From NCBI GenBank assembly GCA_041562215.1, contig JBFEYJ010000009.1, positions 1 through 34,281 of the forward strand: a stretch of 34,281 nucleotides of DNA, read 5' to 3'. The position numbers and the translations under genes were made by a program. The notes under the pieces are model-generated. The model was not told the origin of the DNA, made no database searches, and saw only the letters and a program-made list of their open reading frames with translations. Positions 15,650 through 24,219 of the stretch are shown here, piece after piece. Origin of the DNA: JBFEYJ01 sp041562215. GTDB lineage: Bacteria; Pseudomonadota; Gammaproteobacteria; Thiohalomonadales; Thiohalomonadaceae. The stretch's first letter is position 1. Each line of letters opens with the position of its first letter.

Positions 15650-15796
15650 GACGGGTATTTCCTCCAAAGGATATAAAAAATCGTTATTTCTGACGCGGTA
15701 TTGTAGTGAAATCCGCAATCAGATGCTAGAAAATAAGCCCCTTCCGCGAACCACGTCGCAAAGCGACCCTATCTCTTTGTTTTAAAAAGAGGTTTT

Positions 15797-16540
15797 TCAC
15801 CCCATATACATGCCGCCGTTAACACTGATGGTCTCGCCGGTGATGTAGCCTGCTTCCGGTGAGGCCAAAAAGGCCACCGCAGCGGCGATCTCCTCCGGCT
15901 GACCAAGACGACCGAGTGGGATCTGGTTGAGCAGTAACTGCTTGTGCTCATCAGCCAGACCTTTGGTCATGTCCGTATCGATGAAGCCTGGAGCGACTGC
16001 GTTAACGGTGATACCCCGGGCGCCAACCTCTCGCGCAAGCGATCTTGTAAAACCGAGGATACCGGCCTTGGCTGCCGCATAGTTGGTTTGGCCGGCGTTG
16101 CCCATCAGTCCCACTACTGAGGCGATACTGATGATACGACCTTTACGTGCCTTGGTCATCGGTCGCAGACAGGCCTTGGACATGCGGTACACAGACTTAA
16201 GATTGGTCTCCATGATGGCATCCCAGTCGTCATCCTTCATTCGCATCAGCAAGTTATCACGCGTAATACCGGCGTTGTTGACCAGAATGCCGGGGGCCGC
16301 ATACTCCTCGTTCAACATTTCCATCAGGCGATCAATCTCCGACTGGTGGGTCACATCCAGCGCCACGCCCCTGCCGTTGATACCGTTTTCCTTGAGATAG
16401 GCGCTAATCGCCTCAGCACCGCTTTCAGAAGTGGCGGTGCCGATCACCGTGGCGCCTTTGGCTCCCAGAGCCAGTGCAACAGCCTTTCCAATACCTCGGC
16501 TGGCGCCGGTGATCAACGCTATTTCATTTTCCAGTGACAT
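15797..16540 (-). CDS. fabG: 3-oxoacyl-ACP reductase
   Basis: FabG is the NADPH-dependent short-chain dehydrogenase that reduces 3-oxoacyl-ACP in each elongation round. The 247-residue protein shows the cofactor loop TGASRGIG (11-18), the NNAG motif (88-91), and the catalytic S141, Y154 and K158 in NYAAAKAG. The C-terminal GGMYMG ending is typical of FabG. An AGGAG site lies 7 nt before the ATG. It sits between fabD and acpP as in all classical fab clusters. Confidence 0.97.
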   Translation of the reverse strand: MSLENEIALITGASRGIGKAVALALGAKGATVIGTATSESGAEAISAYLKENGINGRGVALDVTHQSEIDRLMEMLNEEYAAPGILVNNAGITRDNLLMRMKDDDWDAIMETNLKSVYRMSKACLRPMTKARKGRIISIASVVGLMGNAGQTNYAAAKAGILGFTRSLAREVGARGITVNAVAPGFIDTDMTKGLADEHKQLLLNQIPLGRLGQPEEIAAAVAFLASPEAGYITGETISVNGGMYMG

Positions 16541-16697
16541 CGTATAACTCCTGTATTTATTGCACCTCAGACCGACAGAGAATCACAAGTCGTCAGTCTG
16601 CCGCATTCAGTCAACTCAAAGACCTTACTCTGATAACTGAATACTGACTACAGATGATTGTTCAAAGCCATCGAGCTTTGCGGACACTCCGGCTTGT

Positions 16698-17633
16698 TCA
16701 GGCTGACACATCCGCCAGCACACTCTCAAGTCCAGCCGGATCGTACAGCGCCATTGCTTTCATCTCTTTGACGATCCGCTTGTTCAATCCGACGAGAACC
16801 TTACCAGGTCCGCACTCAACGAGGGTATTAATACCCTCAGAGGCCATGGCTTCAATCGTCTCCACCCAGCGTACCGGGCTATAGAGCTGGCGCACCAGAG
16901 CATCGCGAATGGCGTCACCATCGGTGGCTTTGCTCACATCGCAGTTATTAATGACAGGGATCTGCGGAGCCTTGATGGTAATGGAGGACAGCCTCTCGGC
17001 CAGCAGTTCGGCAGCCGGCTTCATCAGCGCACAGTGGGACGGTACACTGACTGGCAACATGACGGCACGCTTGGCACCGCCCTCCTTGGCTAGCTCGACA
17101 GCGCGTTCAACGGCAGCAACCTGTCCAGCAATCACCACCTGGCCGTTGGCATTGAAATTGACGGCAGAGACCACCTCGCCTTGCGCTGCGTTCTCGCACA
17201 CCTCAATAACCTTGGCGTCGTCCAGGCCGAGGATAGCGGCCATGGAGCCGGTACCGGCGGGGACCGCATCCTGCATCAGGCGACCACGTTCGGCAACCAG
17301 TGCAACGGCGTCCTTAAAATCAAGGGCCCCAGCTGCAACCAGCGCGGAGTATTCTCCCAGACTGTGACCGGCGAGAACGGTGGGCATGGCACCGCCCTTC
17401 TCCTGCCAGATGCGCCAGACGGCAATACTTGCACTCAGCATGGCCGGCTGGGTGATGTGGGTCTGATTCAGCTCCTCGGCCGGGCCTTCTGAGACCAGCT
17501 TCCACAGGTCATAACCGAGCACCTCAGAGGCCTCAGCAAAAGTCTCCTTTACCAGTGGCTCGACAGCGGCTAGCTCAGACAGCATACCTACGGCCTGGGA
17601 GCCCTGTCCCGGAAAAATAAAAGCAAGCGACAT
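16698..17633 (-). CDS. fabD: Malonyl-CoA-ACP transacylase
   Basis: FabD moves malonyl from CoA to ACP, feeding elongation. The 311-residue protein has the FIFPGQGSQ opening, nucleophile S91 in GHSLGEYSALV and H200 in VPSHCALM. The ATG at 17633 is preferred because it aligns with FabD proteins and follows AGGGGG; the frame upstream to 17672 lacks homology. The 135-bp gap from fabH contains a candidate promoter and a palindrome, so fabD may have its own transcription start. The fabD-fabG gap is 157 bp. Confidence 0.97.
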   Translation of the reverse strand: MSLAFIFPGQGSQAVGMLSELAAVEPLVKETFAEASEVLGYDLWKLVSEGPAEELNQTHITQPAMLSASIAVWRIWQEKGGAMPTVLAGHSLGEYSALVAAGALDFKDAVALVAERGRLMQDAVPAGTGSMAAILGLDDAKVIEVCENAAQGEVVSAVNFNANGQVVIAGQVAAVERAVELAKEGGAKRAVMLPVSVPSHCALMKPAAELLAERLSSITIKAPQIPVINNCDVSKATDGDAIRDALVRQLYSPVRWVETIEAMASEGINTLVECGPGKVLVGLNKRIVKEMKAMALYDPAGLESVLADVSA

Positions 17634-17675
17634 GTTCTGTCCCCCTTCTTCAGTAAAGGCTTTACAACGCAAAGG

Positions 17676-17704
17676 ATGTTAAGAACGCAAAAAAAGAGCG
17701 ACAA
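17676..17704 (-). promoter_or_regulatory. Possible internal promoter for fabD
   Basis: On the minus strand TTGTCG (17699-17704), a 17-nt spacer and TAACAT (17676-17681) lie about 40 nt before the fabD ATG. Both boxes match consensus at four of six positions. Confidence 0.35.
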
Positions 17705-17712
17705 TTGATGTA

Positions 17713-17730
17713 TTTGTGTGTTCACACAAA
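17713..17730. promoter_or_regulatory. 18-bp palindrome upstream of fabD
   Basis: The perfect inverted repeat TTTGTGTG-TT-CACACAAA sits just upstream of the -35 of the candidate fabD promoter, in the fabH-fabD gap. The position suits a transcription-factor operator. I cannot match it to a known lipid regulator. Confidence 0.4.
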
Positions 17731-17768
17731 ACTTTGCACCCTTAGCATCATTCGCGTTAAGTATTTTA

Positions 17769-18737
17769 TTAAAACTTAATCAACGCCGAGCCCCAGGTGA
17801 AACCACCACCGAAGGCCTCGAGCAGAATGGTATCACCGCGTTTGATGCGGCCGTCACGCACTGCCACATCCAATGCCAGCGGTACTGATGCGCCTGAGGT
17901 GTTACCGTGCCTGTCGACAGTGACCACCACATTATCCATGGACATGCGCAGTTTCTTGGCGGTGGCTCCGATAATGCGGATATTCGCCTGGTGGGGCACC
18001 AGCCAATCCACGTCCGATTTTTTCAGATCATTGGCATGAAGGGTTTCATCGACGATGCGCCCGAGAGTATTGACCGCCATCTTGAAAACCTCGTTACCAC
18101 GCATTTCCATATAGGCGGTACCGTCCCTCACATGCTGATACCCATTGGAAACACCGGACTGAACACGTAACAGATCCTTGTACTGACCATCGGCATGGAT
18201 GTGGGTCGAGAGAATACCCGGCTCCTCGCTGGCCTGCAGCACTACCGCTCCAGCGCCGTCACCGAACAGGATGCAAGTGCCACGGTCGGTCCAATCGGTA
18301 ATGCGCGACATGGTCTCGGCACCGATTACTAACGCGGTTTTGTGCGTTCCGCTTTTGATGAATTTGTCAGCCACGGAGAGGGCGTAGACAAAACCGGTAC
18401 AGACTGCCTGCACATCGAAGGCCGGTGCACCGTGTATTTCAAGACGGTCCTGCAGCAGACAGGCGGTACTGGGAAAAACCTGATCCGGCGTAGTGGTGCC
18501 GACGATGATCAGATCGATCTCATTTTTATCGATGCCGGCAGCCTCGATGGCACGCAGCGCAGCCTGCTCGGCCAGGTCGCAAGTATTTTCACCATCAGCG
18601 GCGATGCGACGTTCCTTGATCCCGGTTCGTTCGGTGATCCACGCATCCGTGGTATCCACCATTTTTTCCAGGTCGTGATTGGTCAGGATCTTTTCCGGCA
18701 GATAACCGCCTGTTCCTATAATACGAGAATAAATCAA
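17769..18737 (-). CDS. fabH: Beta-ketoacyl-ACP synthase III
   Basis: FabH starts fatty acid synthesis by condensing acetyl-CoA with malonyl-ACP. The 322-residue protein has the triad C113 (VQAVCTGF), H249 (VPHQANIRI) and N279 (HGNTSGAS). The start is a TTG whose bases overlap the plsX TGA stop, with an AAGAGG-like ribosome site inside the end of plsX, so translation is coupled. Neighbours are plsX upstream and fabD downstream. Confidence 0.97.
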   Translation of the reverse strand: MIYSRIIGTGGYLPEKILTNHDLEKMVDTTDAWITERTGIKERRIAADGENTCDLAEQAALRAIEAAGIDKNEIDLIIVGTTTPDQVFPSTACLLQDRLEIHGAPAFDVQAVCTGFVYALSVADKFIKSGTHKTALVIGAETMSRITDWTDRGTCILFGDGAGAVVLQASEEPGILSTHIHADGQYKDLLRVQSGVSNGYQHVRDGTAYMEMRGNEVFKMAVNTLGRIVDETLHANDLKKSDVDWLVPHQANIRIIGATAKKLRMSMDNVVVTVDRHGNTSGASVPLALDVAVRDGRIKRGDTILLEAFGGGFTWGSALIKF

Positions 18738-19759
18738 ACCGCCCGCCTCTTCTCCAGTATGATGCCCAGTTGTTCGCGAATCTTCTCGGGCACGTTCTTT
18801 TCCACTTCACGCACCGCCTCACCGATCGCCGTAGTGAACGAAAACTCGTCGGCGCTGCCGTGACTCTTGATCACAATACCACGCAGGCCGACAAGGCTGG
18901 CGCCATTATAGGCACGCGGGTCAATACGCCTGCGGAGCGCATTGAGAACCGGCATAGCGACCAGTCCCGCCAACTTAGTGAATATATTGCGCTTGAATTC
19001 CTGTTTCAGAAAATGGCTGATCATCTTGGCCACGCCTTCAATAGTCTTCAACGCGACATTGCCGACAAATCCATCGGCAACCACCACATCCGCCGTGCCT
19101 TTATTGATGTCATCCCCTTCGACGAAACCAATGTAATTCAGACCACTTGCAGCAATCAGCTTGGCCGCCTCCTTCACCTGCTCATTACCTTTGATCTCTT
19201 CCTCGCCGATATTGAGCAGAGCGACGGTGGGCGAAGGATTATTATCCACGGCACTGGCCAGAACCGAGCCCATCACGGCGAATTGGCAAAGGACTTCGGC
19301 GGGCGAGTCAATGTTGGCGCCCAGATCGAGTACGTGGGAGTGGCCACGAATGGTGGGCAGAGCGGTGATGATCGCCGGACGATCAATACCCTCCAGTGTC
19401 TTCAACACAAAACGTGCGGTTGCCATCAGAGCACCGGTATTGCCGGCGCTGACGCAGGCCCGAGCGGCCTCGTCCTTAACCAAATTGATGGCAATTCGCA
19501 TGGAGGAATCTTTTTTGCCGCGCAATGCCGAGGATGGCGGCTCGTCCATGCCGACCACCTGTGAGGCATGCTGTACCTCCAGACGTGAACTCAACTGACC
19601 GCCATGCTGGGCCAGTTCTTTTAGGAGTATCTCCTGATCGCCAACCAGGATCAGTTTCAGCTCGGGATACTTCTCCAGAGCGCGTAGCGATGCCGGTACG
19701 GTAATACCCGGCCCATGGTCACCGCTCATGGCATCGATGGCAATTACAGTTTGTGACAT
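18734..19759 (-). CDS. plsX: Phosphate acyltransferase PlsX
   Basis: PlsX converts acyl-ACP to acyl-phosphate, the acyl donor for PlsY in phospholipid synthesis. It is a peripheral membrane protein. The 341 residues begin with the family signature IAIDAMSGDHGP and contain VSAGNTGALMA, LGANIDSP and NIGEEEIKG. An AGGGA site precedes the ATG. A hairpin lies in the 81-bp gap from rpmF. The stop overlaps the fabH start. Confidence 0.97.
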   Translation of the reverse strand: MSQTVIAIDAMSGDHGPGITVPASLRALEKYPELKLILVGDQEILLKELAQHGGQLSSRLEVQHASQVVGMDEPPSSALRGKKDSSMRIAINLVKDEAARACVSAGNTGALMATARFVLKTLEGIDRPAIITALPTIRGHSHVLDLGANIDSPAEVLCQFAVMGSVLASAVDNNPSPTVALLNIGEEEIKGNEQVKEAAKLIAASGLNYIGFVEGDDINKGTADVVVADGFVGNVALKTIEGVAKMISHFLKQEFKRNIFTKLAGLVAMPVLNALRRRIDPRAYNGASLVGLRGIVIKSHGSADEFSFTTAIGEAVREVEKNVPEKIREQLGIILEKRRAV

Positions 19760-19778
19760 GCGTGATCCCTAAACGAAA

Positions 19779-19811
19779 TACCGGCCCGAGACAGGACGCC
19801 ACGGGCCGGTA
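19779..19811 (-). terminator. Intercistronic hairpin between rpmF and plsX
   Basis: A perfect 10-bp stem, TACCGGCCCG (19779-19788) with CGGGCCGGTA (19802-19811), has a 13-nt loop. The minus-strand 3' flank is TTTCGTTT, a weak U-tract. It may act as a leaky terminator or an RNase processing site that keeps L32 expression above PlsX. Confidence 0.5.
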
Positions 19812-19840
19812 AATGTACAACAGCGGTTTCAGGCAATAGC

Positions 19841-20020
19841 TTACTCGCCTTTGACGTTAACCACCTTGCGGCCACGATAGAAACCGTCGGCACTGACATG
19901 ATGACGCAGGTGAGTTTCACCGGTTGTCGGTTCGGTGGACAACGTGGATGCTTTCAGGGCGTCGTGCGAACGACGCATGCCACGCTTGGAAGGAGACTTT
20001 TTGTTTTGCTGTACAGCCAT
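19841..20020 (-). CDS. rpmF: 50S ribosomal protein L32
   Basis: A 59-residue basic protein, MAVQQNKKSPSKRGMRRSHD at its start, which is the clear L32 signature. The central THLRHHVSADGFYRGRKV and the VVNVKGE end match the bacterial L32 form without the zinc-binding cysteines. The ATG at 20020 has GAGG 5 nt upstream. It lies 10 nt after yceD and before plsX, the conserved bacterial order. Confidence 0.97.
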   Translation of the reverse strand: MAVQQNKKSPSKRGMRRSHDALKASTLSTEPTTGETHLRHHVSADGFYRGRKVVNVKGE

Positions 20021-20030
20021 GCTAACCTCG

Positions 20031-20570
20031 TCAGAGTTTTCCGTCAGTCTTCAAATCGGCAAGGACGGAAAAGGGATTTTTCTTCTCCGTCGCATCCGTA
20101 TCATTGTTCATATCACCCGCCGTCTGGCCCAGGGATGTATTAACACTACACTCCTCAGGCGCATGCATTGCTACAATCGGCAAGGCGAGGAGCAGCTCAT
20201 CCTCGATGATGTCCCGCAAAAAAAGCGGTTCACCCTCGACCAGCAGAGGTTCATAATGTGACGGCAAGGCCTCAGCCTCTGCCACACTACGCACCATTGC
20301 CAGCGCGAATTCACTATCGATGGGATAACGCAGCGTCTCCAGGCAACGCTGGCATTCGAGACTAACTTCAGCCTGAATACGCCCGCGCATGTAGCGGATG
20401 CCCTCGTTATCGGTGCCGAACTCCAGGGAGACCGCCACCTCACCATCACTGTCCAGAAGCGCTTCGCCAAGGCGAGACATATCGGCCAGGGCAAGTTGTC
20501 CCTGCAATAGACGGCGTGTTTCAGCCATCCGAATCGGGTCGATATGAACCGGCAAGCGTTCGTTAAACAT
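20031..20570 (-). CDS. yceD: YceD/DUF177 family protein, rRNA accumulation factor
   Basis: This 179-residue acidic protein belongs to the DUF177 family. In E. coli and plants the family supports 23S rRNA accumulation. Visible hallmarks are the opening LPVHIDPIRMA, the central LECQRCLETL with its CxxC, the EDELLLALPIVAMH segment and the C-terminal NPFSVLADLK. It heads the rpmF-plsX-fab operon. The start is fixed by similarity of the first residues to E. coli YceD, although no ribosome site lies at normal distance and the promoter is almost on top of the ATG. Confidence 0.93.
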   Translation of the reverse strand: MFNERLPVHIDPIRMAETRRLLQGQLALADMSRLGEALLDSDGEVAVSLEFGTDNEGIRYMRGRIQAEVSLECQRCLETLRYPIDSEFALAMVRSVAEAEALPSHYEPLLVEGEPLFLRDIIEDELLLALPIVAMHAPEECSVNTSLGQTAGDMNNDTDATEKKNPFSVLADLKTDGKL

Positions 20571-20579
20571 AAGCGCTCA

Positions 20580-20608
20580 ATAATACTCCCGACTGACAGG
20601 ACTGTCAA
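20580..20608 (-). promoter_or_regulatory. Near-consensus promoter of the yceD-rpmF-fab operon with palindrome at -35
   Basis: On the minus strand a perfect TTGACA (20603-20608), a 17-nt spacer and TATTAT (20580-20585) lie only 9 nt before the yceD ATG, so the mRNA would have a leader of about 3 nt. The palindrome TGACAG-GA-CTGTCA (20594-20607) overlaps the -35 and could bind a repressor. Confidence 0.7.
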
Positions 20609-20770
20609 AGGAAAAACACTAGTAAAATCGGGCTGTTCCGGGAGCTCTCCCCTTCTTTCGTGTAGCATGTCACAGTAGAGTAACTTGACAACCCGGGGTG
20701 GAGATCTGTAGTTACTGTCGGGGTGTCGACAAGCAGGGCTCTGTTATTGCCCGCACAAGGGTTGGAAACG

Positions 20771-22189
20771 ATGATAAAAAAGATTCTCATTGCCAACCGC
20801 GGCGAGATAGCGGTACGCATTATACGTGCCTGCAACGAAATGGGGATCTGCTCCGTAGCGGTCTACTCAGAAGCCGATCGCTACGCTCTGCATGTAAAAA
20901 AAGCCGATGAGGCCTATTGTCTGGGTCCTGATACTGTCGCCGGCTACCTCAATGCCCATCGCCTGGTCAATCTGGCCATCGCCAGCGGCTGCGATGCCCT
21001 CCACCCGGGTTACGGCTTCCTTTCGGAAAATCCGGAACTAGCGGAAATCTGCGCACGCCGCGCCATACGTTTCATTGGCCCTTCCGCTGAGGTCATCCGT
21101 CGTATGGGTGACAAGACCGCTGCACGTCGGGCAATGGTCAACGCAGGAATTCCAGTCACACCTGGTAGCGACGGCAATCTCGACAGCCTGAATGAGGCGA
21201 TGTCGGTAGCCGCCGACCTGGGTTATCCGGTGATGCTAAAGGCGACCTCAGGGGGGGGTGGCAGAGGCATACGCCGCTGTGAAAACGAACATGAACTCCG
21301 GCGCAACTACGATCGGGTGATCTCCGAGGCGAACAAGGCCTTCGGCAGCACAGAGATGTTCATGGAGAAAGCCATCGACCACCCGCGCCACATCGAGGTG
21401 CAGATTTTGGGTGACAGTCACGGCAACGTCATTCACCTGAACGAACGCGACTGTTCAATCCAGCGTCGCCACCAGAAGCTCATCGAGATCGCCCCCTCCC
21501 CCCAGCTCAGCCAGGCACAGCGTGACTATCTCGGCGAACTCGCAGTAAAGGCCGCCAAAGCAGTCGGCTATGTCAATGCAGGTACAGTGGAATTCCTGAT
21601 GGACAAGGAGGAGCACTTCTATTTTATGGAGGTGAATACCCGGCTACAGGTGGAACACCCGATAAGTGAAGAGATCACCGGGGTGGATATCGTGCAGGAG
21701 CAGATCCGCATCGCCGCCGGCGAGCCATTGCGCCATCTGGAGCACAACCTGCTCCCAAGAGGTTACGCCATGGAATTTCGCATTAACGCCGAGGACCCGC
21801 AAAACGATTTTCTACCCAGCTTTGGTCGCATCACCCGCTACTATGCCCCAGGCGGACCGGGAGTGCGCACCGACGGGGCGATCTATACCGGTTACGAAAT
21901 CCCACCCTACTACGACTCAATGTGCGCCAAGCTCATTGTCTGGGCTCCTACCTGGGAGGAGCTACTGGCCCGCGCCAACCGCGCTCTCAATGATATCGGG
22001 GTCTACGGCATCAAAACGACCATCCCGTATTTCCTGCAAATCCTTAAGGAAGAGGCTTTTCGCCAAGGCCGCTTCGACACCGGATATGTTGAAAATCACC
22101 CGAAGCTCACCCAATACAGCTTGCGTCGCCGGCCACATGAACTGGCGGCCGCCATTGGCGCAGCCATCGCCGCCTCCATGGGAATATAA
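20771..22189 (+). CDS. pycA: Pyruvate carboxylase subunit A (biotin carboxylase)
   Basis: This ATP-grasp enzyme carboxylates biotin with bicarbonate. Paired with the next gene it should form a two-subunit pyruvate carboxylase making oxaloacetate. It is 472 residues from the ATG at 20771 (MIKKILIANRGEIAVRII). The glycine loop is KATSGGGGRGIRR, and the family motifs are LNERDCSIQRRHQKLIE, FMEVNTRLQVEHPISEEITG and the C-terminal YDSMCAKLIVWAPTWEEL. AccC of acetyl-CoA carboxylase is similar, but AccC normally follows accB, whereas this gene is followed 14 nt later by a carboxyltransferase-biotinyl protein. The frame extends upstream to 20723 without homology. It is divergent from yceD. Confidence 0.9.
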   Translation: MIKKILIANRGEIAVRIIRACNEMGICSVAVYSEADRYALHVKKADEAYCLGPDTVAGYLNAHRLVNLAIASGCDALHPGYGFLSENPELAEICARRAIRFIGPSAEVIRRMGDKTAARRAMVNAGIPVTPGSDGNLDSLNEAMSVAADLGYPVMLKATSGGGGRGIRRCENEHELRRNYDRVISEANKAFGSTEMFMEKAIDHPRHIEVQILGDSHGNVIHLNERDCSIQRRHQKLIEIAPSPQLSQAQRDYLGELAVKAAKAVGYVNAGTVEFLMDKEEHFYFMEVNTRLQVEHPISEEITGVDIVQEQIRIAAGEPLRHLEHNLLPRGYAMEFRINAEDPQNDFLPSFGRITRYYAPGGPGVRTDGAIYTGYEIPPYYDSMCAKLIVWAPTWEELLARANRALNDIGVYGIKTTIPYFLQILKEEAFRQGRFDTGYVENHPKLTQYSLRRRPHELAAAIGAAIAASMGI

Positions 22190-22203
22190 GGAAGCCAGAC
22201 ACT

Positions 22204-24015
22204 ATGTCCAAGGTCCACATTACCGAAACCGTCCTGCGCGATGCCCACCAGTCACTTATCGCCACACGCATGCGCACTGAAGACATGCTGCCAATCTGCG
22301 AGCAGTTGGATCAGGCAGGATTTTGGTCACTGGAGGTGTGGGGCGGTGCGACCTTTGACGCTTGCATCCGTTTTCTCAAAGAGGACCCGTGGGAGAGACT
22401 GCGCGCGTTACGCAAAGCTTTGCCCAACACTCGCCTTCAGATGCTCCTGCGAGGTCAGAATCTGGTGGGCTACCGGCACTATTCGGACGATGTAGTCCGG
22501 GCCTTCGTGGCCAGAGCCGCCGACAACGGGATCGATGTGTTTCGGGTGTTCGATGCCTTGAACGATACTCGCAACCTGCAAGTCTCCATCGAGGCGGTGA
22601 AGCATGCTGACAAGCACGCTCAGGGGGCGATCTGCTACACCATCAGCCCGGTACATGATATCGCCGGTTTTGTCGGCATGGCCAAGACCCTGCAACAGAT
22701 GGGCTGCGACAGCATCGTAGTCAAAGATATGGCAGGGCTGCTCACCCCTTATGCAACCGCCGAGTTGTTCCAGGCGCTCACCGAGGCGCTCAGCGTTCCA
22801 GTTCACCTGCACAGCCATTCCACTTCAGGACTGGCCGCCATGTGCCAGCTAAAGGCCATCGAGAGTGGCTGTTACGGTGTCGATACGGCGATATCCGCCT
22901 TCTCCGGCGGCACCAGCCACCCGCCCACCGAGAGTCTGGTCGCCGCCCTATTGCATACCGAGTATGCCACCGGCCTCGATCTGGCTGCGCTTCAGTCGAT
23001 CGGTTTCTACTTCAATGAGGTGCGCAAAAAATACCACCAGTTTGAAAGTACCTACACTGGAGTGGATACGCGGGTGCAGACCAATCAGGTCCCCGGCGGA
23101 ATGATCTCCAACCTGGCCAACCAGTTGCGTGAACAGGGTGAACTAAAGCGCATGAACGAGGTGCTGGAAGAGATCCCACGGGTGCGCGAAGACCTGGGCT
23201 ACCCGCCACTGGTCACCCCCACCTCCCAGATCGTCGGAACACAGGCAGTGCTGAACGTACTTACCGATAGCCGCTATCAGAACATCACCAACGAGGTGAA
23301 ATTCTATCTGCAGGGGCGCTACGGTAAGACACCCGGCCCGGTTAACCCCAAAGTACAACAACAGGCCATTGGCAACGAAGAGGTGGTCAGCGTTCGTCCC
23401 GCCGACCTGTTAAAACCGGAGATGGAGCATCTTGGCAATGAGATCGGTGTATTAGCCCAGTCTAAGGAAGATATCCTGATCTACGCCATGTTCCCTGAGG
23501 TTGGCCGGGAATTTCTCAAGCAACGTGCTGCCGGTGAACTCAAACCCGAACCACTCGAACCGTTACAGACAGAGCAAAGTCCTACCCACGTAACCCCTAC
23601 GGAATTCAACGTCACCCTCCACGGCGACACCTATAACATCAAGATCACTGGCAGCGGACACAGCAACCAGAACCGACGCCCATTCTATGTCACCGTAGAC
23701 GGCGTACCTGAAGAGGTCGGTATCGAGTTACTGCATGAGATCGGTGAGGGTAATGGCCACAAGAGCCCCCCCTCCTCCAGTCAGCGCCCACGCGCAAGCA
23801 AACCGGGCCATGTGACCACGTCGATGCCCGCGACCGTTGTGGATGTCTTGGTCGAGGAAGGGGCCGAGGTGAACGCCGGTACCCCCCTTTTGATAACCGA
23901 GGCGATGAAGATGGAATCCGAGATCCAGGCGCCGATTGCCGGTATGATACGCGCGGTTCACGTCAGCAAGGGCGATCGGGTTAATCCGGACGAGGCCCTG
24001 ATAGTGATCGAATAA
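22204..24015 (+). CDS. pycB: Pyruvate carboxylase subunit B (carboxyltransferase plus biotinyl domain)
   Basis: The 603-residue protein combines an HMGL-like carboxyltransferase barrel with a biotinyl tail. The barrel (about 1-300) shows TETVLRDAHQSL, the metal-binding Lys in VVKDMAGLLTP and HLHSHSTSG. A PYC/OADA conserved domain covers about 300-470. The C-terminal biotinyl domain has the biotin lysine K569 in EAMKME. The Ser/Pro-rich segment NGHKSPPSSSQRPRASKPG is the linker. The same architecture occurs in the alpha subunit of sodium-pumping oxaloacetate decarboxylase (OadA). No oadB or oadG is present and the partner is a biotin carboxylase, so pyruvate carboxylase is preferred. Confidence 0.88.
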   Translation: MSKVHITETVLRDAHQSLIATRMRTEDMLPICEQLDQAGFWSLEVWGGATFDACIRFLKEDPWERLRALRKALPNTRLQMLLRGQNLVGYRHYSDDVVRAFVARAADNGIDVFRVFDALNDTRNLQVSIEAVKHADKHAQGAICYTISPVHDIAGFVGMAKTLQQMGCDSIVVKDMAGLLTPYATAELFQALTEALSVPVHLHSHSTSGLAAMCQLKAIESGCYGVDTAISAFSGGTSHPPTESLVAALLHTEYATGLDLAALQSIGFYFNEVRKKYHQFESTYTGVDTRVQTNQVPGGMISNLANQLREQGELKRMNEVLEEIPRVREDLGYPPLVTPTSQIVGTQAVLNVLTDSRYQNITNEVKFYLQGRYGKTPGPVNPKVQQQAIGNEEVVSVRPADLLKPEMEHLGNEIGVLAQSKEDILIYAMFPEVGREFLKQRAAGELKPEPLEPLQTEQSPTHVTPTEFNVTLHGDTYNIKITGSGHSNQNRRPFYVTVDGVPEEVGIELLHEIGEGNGHKSPPSSSQRPRASKPGHVTTSMPATVVDVLVEEGAEVNAGTPLLITEAMKMESEIQAPIAGMIRAVHVSKGDRVNPDEALIVIE

Positions 24016-24219
24016 AAATCAAATTCACTACATAGAAAAATACATCGCTAAGGAGACGAAGAAAGACAAAGGATTCATCTGTTTTCATGTCACTCCGATG
24101 CCGCAAAGTTAATCCGGTAATTCATCCTGAGCAGTTGAATAACCATGAAAACATGGATACCTCTCCTTCGCTCCCATTGCGTTGAAATTTCTGGTGGACA
24201 TTTAACAAGAGGAAACAAC

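Noticed and set aside
18770..19564. 264-codon plus-strand frame opposite plsX
   Set aside because: Antisense shadow of plsX; motifs of PlsX on the other strand are intact.
20685..20714. TTGACA on the plus strand as pycA promoter
   Set aside because: The -35 is perfect but no acceptable -10 lies 16-18 nt downstream.
22204..24015. Oxaloacetate decarboxylase alpha subunit
   Set aside because: Same architecture, but no oadB or oadG nearby and a biotin carboxylase gene directly upstream; pyruvate carboxylase fits better.
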